Part shown: piece by piece, positions 55,711 to 64,000 of the stretch | How positions within the stretch are numbered: the stretch's first letter is position 1 | Layout of the letters: the number at the start of each line of letters is the position of its first letter | Assembly (NCBI GenBank): GCA_017506865.1 | Contig: JAFCMP010000054.1 | Location: 310,001 to 374,000, forward strand | Source of the DNA: Tribonema minus | Taxonomy: Eukaryota > Sar > Xanthophyceae > Tribonematales > Tribonemataceae | Reading direction: 5' to 3' | Length of the DNA stretch: 64,000 nt | Program-made: the position numbers and the translations under genes | Notes under the pieces: model-generated | What the model saw: the letters and a program-made list of their open reading frames with translations, nothing else | Database searches by the model: none | What the model was told of the DNA's origin: nothing

Positions 55711-57317
55711 TAGTGGAGGGTGGAGGCATCGGGTCTGGAGCAAACCAGGGGGGCCGGAGCAAACCGGGGGGTGTTGTTTTGTCTTAGGAGAGAGAGAGCA
55801 GGCAGGCGTAGGCAACGTGAGAGCTTGGCGTAACAGCGGACTAGCAGGAGCAATCCGCAGCAGCAGCTAATTGCAGCTGCCTTGCCCGTGCGCCCTTGCG
55901 GCGTGTTCCAGAAACAGCGAGAGTCTGGCAAATCGCAAAGGAGAGGTGGTGGCCTGTGGGGCGAAGCGCGACGGTCGAGCAGCGCCTAAGGGCGCAGATA
56001 CCTGACTGCTGGTTAGTCCTGGCAAACACTTTGGTATTTCGTGGTTGTCTGTGCACGTGCACATAGTGTGTGACAAAAGCTGTGTTTCTCGACGGACGTC
56101 ATAAGAATCGGCAGTGCAGGAAGGCGGCGAGCGGCCTCCCTCTCCCAGAGTTGTTGTTCACGATGTCACGATGTCAACCATCTGTTCAGCAGCGCATGAT
56201 AACATTACCATGGCGGTGTGCTGCTTGACGTACAAACCCCTTTGTACAAGTGCAGCTCCTACTGTTTCTTCTCATGTGTGGAGTGCCGGTGGCAATGCAA
56301 CGACGATATAGTATAGCGTTCACTTTCTGTGTTGAAAACATACAGCAGAATGATGAATGCGTCGACACTGCGGCAGTTGGCGAGACCCACAAGCCTCTCA
56401 GCTGCCCCCATGACAAACGTCTACCTATCGCCGTGCCCACGCCTGCCGCGCGCAGAGGCAAACACCCCCAGCGGATCGGTCTGTAGGCATATCTCAATAA
56501 ACAAGTATGTAAAAGAACAGGCAAGTTGAATGGATGCAAATCAGAGTAATGCGAGTGCCCGTGCTTCAGGCGGCCGATGGCGCATGTCACGAGACCTGCA
56601 GCCTCAGCACAGTTAGTGCTTTTGCTGTCAAGCGCTGGGTTGTTCTTTGCGCGCGCATTGAAAGCAACATGAGCAATGTAAATTCGATGCTTATGTGCGG
56701 CCCAGCCTGCTGTAGGGAAGTGCACGCTTCACAACAGTCATCAAAGGAGAGGCCACGAACCGCTGGGGTTTCGTAACTTCAGATTATGCATCATAACAAT
56801 TCACTGGGTGTCACGTCAACTGCCTTCATTTGGTGTATTACTTGCCCACAGTCCTACCGCCCTGTGATTGTGACCAACGTCTGTGCTGATGTAAGGCGCA
56901 GTGCGTCCTTTAGTTGAGGCGTGATTGGGTGCAGGCTATGTTTTGCATTTAGAATTGTAGATTTTCTGGGATCAGGAATGCACCTTTTACTATGACATGG
57001 TGTTTTTTTGCTCAGGATTGTTTGCAGTGCTTTATGTGCGTACAGTTTAAGAGGCAACACCTTCAAAAGCAGGAAATACTAATTGCATTTTGAACTTGCA
57101 CTACACCAGGGGCAGCTTCAACTCAAAGAATTTGTATTGTTTGTGCACAGTAGTTCTGTCACCTGACATGTGATTGGTCCTTTTTCCTTATACTCAGGCT
57201 GCGGCCAGCGGTGGGGAGGCGGCTTCGGCTCCAGCACCTAGGCAGCTGCGAGGGGGCCAGCAAAGGTGCTGCTGTTGTCTGCACAAAATGAGCGGCGGGG
57301 TGCGGTTGACAGGGAGC
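55711..57317. other. Unassigned sequence
   Basis: Contains a GGAGCAAACC direct repeat (about 55,736 and 55,756) and a short GA run at about 55,789. No gene recognised. Confidence 0.35.
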
Positions 57318-57387
57318 ATGAGCGACACATCGGATGCAGACAACAGTGCGGAGCATGAGGGAGTCGGACGCGGGAGAGGACGAAGAG
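57318..57387 (+). CDS. Possible first exon of USP-like gene A
   Basis: The ATG opens MSDTSDADNSAEHEG and an Arg/Gly-rich tail, ending at a consensus donor (G/GTAAGC) in phase 1. The similarity in character to the acidic first exon of gene B (61,822) suggests the link. The next confirmed exon (59,013) opens in phase 0, so at least one exon between them is missing from this model. Confidence 0.35.
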
Positions 57388-57660
57388 GTAAGCCGTGCCT
57401 ACCAGATGCACCTGCGTACACAAAACACGACATCACAGCCGCAATCAAATTGTGCCTTGTAATCGCACAAACTACAATACAGCATAGTGGCGGGGTGAGG
57501 TGTACATCTGCATTTCTCAGGCGCAACAATTCTGTCACAGCATGAATTGGAGATATCACCAACTTTGTAGGTACAAGCTGGGCAAGCAGACAAGCCTTTT
57601 TTTAAGGAGTTGGCAATGCACTCAGCACTGTGCTCAGGGGGGGGGAAGGCAGATGTGTTA

Positions 57661-57819
57661 CGCAAGGCCGGGTTAGCTAAGCGTCAGATCCACATTGAGC
57701 TGAGCATATCGCTGGCGCGGGAGTTGGCGGAGCGCGTCATGGCGTACACACGTGGAGCGCGAATGCTGGGCTGTGTTGCGGCGCCGGTATCCAAGCTCCT
57801 AGGGCACAGCGCAGATTAG
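57661..57819 (+). CDS. Possible small coding segment
   Basis: An open frame with balanced composition (KRQIHIELSISLARELAERV, then MLGCVAAPVSKLLG) ending in TAG. It could be an exon of gene A or an independent relic. Unrecognised. Confidence 0.25.
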   Translation, partial: RKAGLAKRQIHIELSISLARELAERVMAYTRGARMLGCVAAPVSKLLGHSAD

Positions 57820-59012
57820 GCTGCTGCGTTGACGCAAGCTTTTCGATTGCATAGGCAACCCGGCCTCCCTTGGGCCTTTATAAATACAAGTCCATACGTA
57901 CAAGTTGGTGTAGCTGGCACCTCGGTGAACGATTGCGCTTAGGCAGCAAGCGGCTCATACATCGACTTGCGTCCACCATTATGTCCTTTGAATTCGCAAT
58001 AGGCCCTGCAGTAGATACGGGTTAGGCTTATTATGGGCTTCTGGCCGCAGTCTCCTCAGCATATGCTGCAAACGACTTGCGCGGTGACACGTGCGCACAG
58101 CACAGTCACACCGGGGAGCCACAACAGTGCAGGCATGCGTAGTGGCACCTTAGCTGCCCATTGCACATTACCGCGCATGCGTATGTGGTGTGTAGCGCTT
58201 GTTGCAAGTGGTTATTGCTGGCAGCTTAAGAGTTTCTGTTGACTGATCCCGTGTGAGAGCACGCCGCGATGCACTGTACTTGCGCTTGTGATAGCGGTTG
58301 TATGGCAAGCGATTCAATCATTGCATATGTGCAACACATGGGGGGGTATGCGTGCGTAAGTGTGTTAGCACACCCGCTGTGGCAATCGCTAGTGCATGTC
58401 TCCATGACTACTAGTAGTACAAGGCAGGCACGCTGCGATGGAGGCATCACGTGTCTACCACAGCGCAAAAGTGAGTTGCTGATACAGCTGCGTTTTGCCT
58501 ACGGTGTGCCGCGCAGCTCATCAAGTCCGTGTCTTTCTCCACCTTAGCACAACAAAATTACTCTTGCAGAACGAGCTGGATCAGAGTTTGGGGTTATCGC
58601 GGGTTGTAGGGGCGCATGCATTTTGGGCGATCGCTCCTGTATATACTGCGTCTTGAGCACTGATGACTTGGCCTCGACCTTAAGACAAAGATGCAACGCC
58701 AGCACCGCTGCATGGGGAGCCATCATCTTGGGTCAGCCTCGGACAAGTTGACGTTTGATGCTGCTGTGGTCTGTGAGAATCAGATGTTGAAGTTGAAGCC
58801 AGTGTAGTCGTTGTTGCTGGCACAGTATGCTTGGGATGTGATGTGTTGAGAGCGAGTGTATCATCGGCGCCTATACCCTTGCAGTTCAATACGCATTGTG
58901 CAGCACACAATACCGACATCAGGTTGGTTCACATCAGCAGGGGCTGCATGCCAGCAGTTTGTCACCCGATCTGCCTTGATGTCCCCCCTTTGTTGGACGC
59001 TTGCCATTGCAG

Positions 59013-59972
59013 GTGGAGCGGCATCGGCAGTACATCGGCCTGAAGAACAACAGGGAAGCTACGCTGTGCCCAGTCATTGCAGTTCTCCAGCTTTTGTACC
59101 ACCATCCGCTCTACCGCTCAGCAGTGGACGCCAGAAGTCAACTGCATCAGAGCATGGCAAGAAATGAATCCGTAAAGTCTGCGCTGGAAGAGCTCAAGAG
59201 ACTATTTGACGGGTGCGTTAACCCTAACAGCCCTGATGATCAATGGAAAGTGCCCTGGGTTTTCTTCTTTTGCGGCGTCTGTCACTTGCTGCTGGTGACA
59301 GTGTTGTAGGGTTCGTAGGAATAGATTGCTGCTTGCGGCCATCACATGTAGTTTTCCTTTGCTGAGTTTGGCGGACTTCTGATCTCAGCCTAGTCATTGC
59401 CTGAATGATATTTGGAGAGACCGTCTTTGAGGATGTCATACCTCTGACATCATGATGGCGCATGGCACAGGACAAAACATTGCTGTTGTCGACAACCTGT
59501 CGGTATTTGCACAGGGGCTGCACCATCGAGCACTCTGCACTCGCGTTGGTACTCATGGGTAGTGGTCCAGGCAAGTATAACAGAACGCAGGCCATGCCCC
59601 AGTCCCACAATTGACATGCCAGGGATAGAGGGTTCAGTGCATGAGATTAATGTCACTTGAACAAAAGCCACATGCCTGACCTACAGCCATAGGCTTAGCG
59701 GTGCAAGCCTTTGACAGTCAGTATGCACTCAAGAATGCACGCAAGCGGCGATTTGCAGAGTGGGACTCTCTTGCATGACCTACTAAAAAATTAAAGCGTA
59801 CCCCCCTGTGCATGGCATGTGCTTGTGACGCAGTTTGGACCACGAAGACCGCAAGTTAAATGCGTCCACCTTCGCAGGGCTCTTGGAGGATGTGAAGTGT
59901 TTTACGGGTCACTCCAGTGCCTGGGCTGTGAACCTGACTACTCGGCAGAATGACGCCTTGGAGGTTCTGCAT
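59013..59972 (+). CDS. USP-like (peptidase C19-type) gene A, two confirmed exons
   Basis: Exons 59,013-59,212 (200 bp) and 59,834-59,972 join in phase 2. Exon 1 encodes YIGLKNNREATLCP then VIAVLQLLYHHPLYRSAV, which follows the USP Cys-box and helix pattern (GLKN..T-C....LQ.L.....R.AV). Exon 2 carries RQNDALEVLH, matching the USP QQDAHEFL motif, before a consensus donor (GTAAGC). USPs remove ubiquitin. Here the Cys box is altered: one extra residue lies between Thr and Cys, and Gly and the second Asn of the usual NxGxTCYxN are absent, so activity is doubtful. No His box was found downstream; a telomeric tract and repeat family B begin 290 bp after exon 2, so the gene may be truncated. Gene B is its tandem paralog. 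Confidence 0.65.
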
Positions 59973-60227
59973 GTAAGCGCCTTCAAGTTGCGCCCACTAC
60001 ATTTAAGTTGTCTGAGTTCATACAAGGCAGCTACAATACCTGAGTCGCGACCAGAAGCACTGAGCAGGGCCAACTTGAAGCCAGTCTCAAGATGTACGAA
60101 AGCGTCCAAGTAACAAGCTGCATCTCTTAAATGTACTCCCTGGACTTGTATCGGTACAGACCCTAAGGGACCTATGCAATCGTACAGTTGTCTGCAACGC
60201 AGCAGCGTAATCTGCACTGCGTCCTTT

Positions 60228-60262
60228 GAGCGCGGATACTGGCGCTGCCAGTATCCGCGCTC
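60228..60262. repeat. Perfect 16-bp hairpin abutting a telomeric tract
   Basis: GAGCGCGGATACTGGC, loop GCT, then its exact reverse complement. The first TTAGGG starts at the very next base. Confidence 0.95.
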
Positions 60263-60300
60263 TTAGGGTTAGGGTTAGGGTTAGGGTAAGGGTTAGTATA
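60263..60300. repeat. Internal telomeric tract between hairpin and repeat family B
   Basis: Four TTAGGG units, one variant TAAGGG, then GTTAGTATAGG, the start of repeat family B. Confidence 0.95.
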
Positions 60301-61133
60301 GGCCTTCGGAGCCTGGCGCCGAGGGGTCGGGAGCAAACCAGCTTTGCTGAGCGGTGCCGCAGCATTAAAAAATCGCGTGTGGTAGGCTGCTTTGATACAC
60401 AACGCACAGAGGCGGCCCTTGGGAGCGTTGCGAAGGTGCTCAGGAAGGAGGTGCTGCTGCTGCCTACAGGTGCATTGCGCGCGCGTGATCAGCGTCGGCC
60501 TCCACATCTCTGAAGGTGTTGGCACAAAATCGCAGGAGCTGGGGTGATGGCGATAGCTCGTGCGGGCACCAGCGCCCACCAGGTGCCAGAAACCATTGAA
60601 ATACTACGTTTAGTTTCCTCCATGTATACCTGTTCAGCCTGTTCTTCTCGCTCTCACGTGCTGCAATGCATTACTTGAAAATGCGCTCCTGAGCTTGGCA
60701 GCACGAGCAAACAAAAAGCCATCCGCTTGGGCAGGCAGTTGTTTGATTCGCCAAGTACTTTGGTACGTGCACATGCAGTCGCTATGACGATGGCCTGCCC
60801 TCCCGGCAACATGTACGATGTGCTTTGTTGATGGAGAAGGCCTGGTGCTGCATGATTTTGTGTTTTCGCAAGCAGAGCCCACGGCATGTACATATATAGG
60901 CTATATACCGCTCGTTCCTGCATTGCGAGCATTCGTGTATAAGTGCTGCCGCTGCTATGGCCCATGATTCGCTGAGCGGCCAGCTCTCACGAGCCCTGCA
61001 GCGCGTGCCAGCTCGCAAAGTTGTCGTTCGTATGTGCTGTGGTTCTGCTGCCCGTGGTTCAAGCTGCGCGCAATAGCGGCTGGTCGTAAAGTACTACATG
61101 AAGCCAGTGGTACATTTCAACTCAGAGAACTGA
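60290..61133 (+). repeat. Telomere-junction repeat family B, copy 2 (partner 50,826-51,695)
   Basis: About 845 bp, close to 90 percent identical to copy 1 with several small indels. It is inserted between USP-like genes A and B. Confidence 0.85.
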
Positions 61134-61821
61134 TGTGACGTCGTCAGCGTCGTGCACTTGTGCGATCAATTTGCGAACGTGGTGCTTCGGGCCCGCGATG
61201 CGGCTGCTCTCTGTGCGTGAGCCAGGTGCATTCACTCAGTTCACAGCATACGCTGTGCAGGATTGCTATGTTGCCCTTGACAGTATATCTGAACTCATTT
61301 ACGGCATCAGTGTGTCGATCGAAGGATTGTGTAATTTGCCATACGTGGTCTTTGAACCATGTACAGCTTGCACCTGGATGTTGGTTCCAATTGGAGCATT
61401 ACCAGCTCCTGAGTGAGACACTGGTAATGGATCAACATTTAACTAGTCACCACCACCGTGTATTCTGCTGTATATCGTTAAGGGTGCAGCATCAATGTCT
61501 GCGTGTACAGAGATGCCTTCAGGTGCAAGTTAAACGATTCAAGTGTAAGTTAAACTAGCTCCAGTAGCCTGGTACACAGATGCATGCAGCTTGACACACC
61601 GGTGTCCCAACACCAATACTGCAACATGATGTTTTACATCAACGATGGCGGCTCTTCTCATTTTGTAGTGCACTGCATGACTTCCTTTTGCTGACAATCG
61701 TGATGAACTCCTTTGTGACTCACACCAGGTTTAAACCGCCAGACAGCCTGTGGGAAGGGGTTATGCAGTGCCCATAGCTGTCAGACGGGAACAGCGCCGG
61801 TAGTGCAGCTGGTTAGGCGTC

Positions 61822-63474
61822 ATGAGCTCTGCGGATTCGGACTATGTGATTGAGGAGGCCTCAGGGAGCGAGACTGGCTCAGATGGAGCGAGTTCAGATG
61901 ATGACGGCGCCGGTTCAGACGATGAGGGGGAGCTTGGTGAAGAGGGGGAGCTTGGTGAAGAGGGGCAGGACAATGAGGAGCTTGATGATTCAGAAGAGGG
62001 GCAGGACAGTGATGCCGCCGATTCAGACGATGAGGAGGAGCGTGGTGAAGAGGGGCAGGACAACGAGGTAAGGTGCAGTCCCTGACAGTTACATCATATA
62101 ATCATGACACCGTGACCGGAGCTAGAAACATGCGTACACCAGCGTACCTGTCCTCCTCTTGTAGCATCATTTTCGCCTGCACAATGCTCGAGTACTCATA
62201 GATGCACCGACTTGAAGACGCGCTGGCATCTGCAGGGGTGGGGTCACGATTAGAAATCCAGTCAGGATGTTTCCAACATGCCATGGTCAGTGTTGGAATT
62301 CAGTATGTGACAAAACGCTTTTACGCACCATCGCAGCACCGCACATAAGGAGGTTACAACTTGGTCGTTGCCGTAATGCCGCTGCTAGCGTTGAGTTCAT
62401 TGCGGTGACTTGTTTGACGACCGTCTGTGCCCGCCGTTTGCGTTATGACTTCAGGCGCTGCTGTGTATGTTCATGTCAGTAGCGGCTGTGCACCTGTTTG
62501 AAGCAGGTGCCGTTGCCAACAGCAAGTCTACCTCTTTGCCAGCAGCACGACAGAAACCAGCAACACAGAAACTGCTGACTTGAAGTACACCCTGAAACGT
62601 TGAATCCTTCTTCAACATATGGCGTGTCTGATTTCAAAAGCAGTTGCTGTCGGACTTCCACATTTAGGGGTAGGATTGTATCAATCAGGCTTAGTCTTAG
62701 TCTGCGTGGACCAGGTGGTTTCGAACTGGGTATCATTGTCCACCCATGTACTGCTTCGATTGCAGCGATCAATCACCAACCCCATGCCTTATCTCAGCAA
62801 CCATTCTGTAGTGCGTTCATGAATGCACTGCGCCTGGCAAGCAGCCCGAGAGTTGACTAAACCTGGGGGTGCCTCATTACACATCTTGAACTATCATGCA
62901 AGTGTCTCACGAGTACCGTCGACGACAAGCATATTGACAAGCCATAGATCCTGACCACAACCCTAGACTAGACTCGCGGATCAGGCATGGTGCTTCAGCG
63001 GCGTCAACCAGAGTTGGGTCACTTTCTTCTCTGCATGTCTCAACAGCAGACTGCAACTTTCCGCCACTCATGCAGTATATGCCTTTCGCAAGCTACTAGT
63101 AGTTGCTACGTGTACTACACTGTGCCCGTCTACATTCAACTGGGGGCAGTGCTCATCTCTAGTCGCTCCTGTATGCTTGCAGGGAGCGCTTCACGGTGTG
63201 CCGTGTGACATCAGAATGGTGCTCACAATTTACCTCGTCTCACACCAACCCAATCCCAACCTACCAATCGACAGGTGGCGCAACGGACGTGGTACATTGG
63301 TTTGAAGAACAACACGGCGGCTACGCTGTGTCCGCTCATAGCGGTCATCCAGCTGCTGTATCACGACCCGCTCTGTCGCACAGCTGTAGAAGCCACGGAT
63401 CCACTGACCTGGGAGTTCCAGGCAAATGAGGGTGCACAAGCAGCGGTGGCTGAGCTTCGGAGCCTGTTTCACAT
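61822..63474 (+). CDS. USP-like gene B, first two exons (continues beyond window)
   Basis: Exon 1, 61,822-62,067, opens with ATG and encodes 82 very acidic residues with internal repeats (GELGEEGELGEEGQDNE), ending at GAG/GTAAGG. Exon 2, 63,275-63,474, follows an ATCGACAG acceptor in phase 0. It is 200 bp long, exactly like its counterpart in gene A, with the same phase-2 donor (GTGCGT). It reads YIGLKNNTAATLCP then LIAVIQLLYHDPLCRTAVE, about 55 percent identical to gene A. Equal length without gaps and mostly conservative changes imply that both were maintained as protein. The Cys-box alteration is shared. The rest of the domain lies right of the window. The acidic head may be a disordered or binding region. 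The USP assignment is inference from motif pattern. Confidence 0.65.
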
Positions 63475-64000
63475 GTGCGTCTTCCATGTATGCACTGGTG
63501 TGAATGGGAGCTGCCTGCAGCTGTTGCAGTTGTGTTCCGCGCCATATGCGAATCCTGCTCTTGCCACAGCAACATTTGTCGGCTCAGCACAAACCGGAAT
63601 AGATGTGTCTTTTTACACTTTGTGAAGGTAGTGGCTTTGACAATGCCTCTTGCTTGTTGCGTCACAATGCCACAGCATGCATGCTTTGCGCAAATGTGCT
63701 GATGACGGCATATTTTTTGTTGTTGCGTACTTGTGTGACTGGAATGGGTTGACGAAGGGGTATATGCACCAGCCTCGTAGACCATGCCAGCAGTAAAACT
63801 TGGACTGTATCACATGAATATATGAAGAGTCAGGGCAGCGTTGAAAAGTATTTGTTGAACTGCTCGTAGTGGGCTTTGGACCAGCCCTGAGCACACTTAA
63901 CAGGCATGCACGCCTACCAACGTCAATGGCATTTGGATCAGTTAAACATGTCATATGTATGCGCAGACCGGCTGCAAAAGCAAGCACGCGGTATCTTCAT
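63475..64000 (+). other. Intron of USP-like gene B, running off the right edge
   Basis: Begins at the GT donor of exon 2. No counterpart of gene A's second exon (QNDALE region) is readable before the window ends. Confidence 0.45.

Overview
The window is nuclear DNA of a eukaryote, most likely a chlorophyte green alga. Supporting signs are GC-rich coding exons separated by long introns with GT..AG borders, conserved eukaryotic genes (a DDX6/Dhh1-type RNA helicase and VPS4), Cys-Pro-Trp ankyrin-like repeat proteins of a kind common in algae, a Ty3/gypsy chromovirus, and internal tracts of TTAGGG. From what I know of algal telomeres, TTAGGG points to the Dunaliella/Stephanosphaera-Haematococcus side of the Chlamydomonadales rather than Chlamydomonas (TTTTAGGG). 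That placement is inference.

Layout. 0.3-5.1 kb (minus): first six exons of a DDX6/Dhh1 helicase, running off the left edge. 5.7-14.0 kb (plus): a complete seven-exon VPS4, divergent from the helicase across 539 bp. 14-16 kb: no recognised gene. 16.1-17.5 kb and 23.8-25.3 kb (minus): two paralogous CPWD-repeat proteins within a roughly 1.8 kb segmental duplication, each with one single-base deletion. 18-23 kb: poorly resolved minus-strand exons and an internal telomeric tract. 27.6-30.0 kb (plus): a protein with beta-propeller-like repeats. 30.9-38.3 kb: a heavily decayed LTR-type element. 41.6-42.8 kb (plus): a PD-(D/E)XK nuclease-like protein with a C-terminal membrane segment. 43-55 kb: dispersed repeats around a broken Ty3/gypsy chromovirus (45.7-49.5 kb, minus) and an Ala-coding GC-rich tandem array. 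57-63.5 kb (plus): two tandem genes with a diverged ubiquitin-specific-protease (USP) motif, separated by a repeat that begins at TTAGGG tracts.

The most striking signal is in the introns of the helicase and VPS4. They contain tandem, decaying copies of the edges of neighbouring exons, each duplicated together with its splice site: eight copies of the VPS4 P-loop exon end in intron 3, two copies of the exon 5 start in intron 4, three of the exon 6 end in intron 6, and one of the helicase DEAD-box exon start exactly 250 bp from the original. This suggests that introns here grow by repeated local duplication across exon-intron borders. A second theme is a repeat family whose left end is joined to TTAGGG tracts, in one case next to a perfect 16-bp hairpin.

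Helicase and VPS4 exon borders were set by reading-frame continuity and splice signals. Most sequence between 30 and 41 kb and between 52 and 57 kb could not be assigned.
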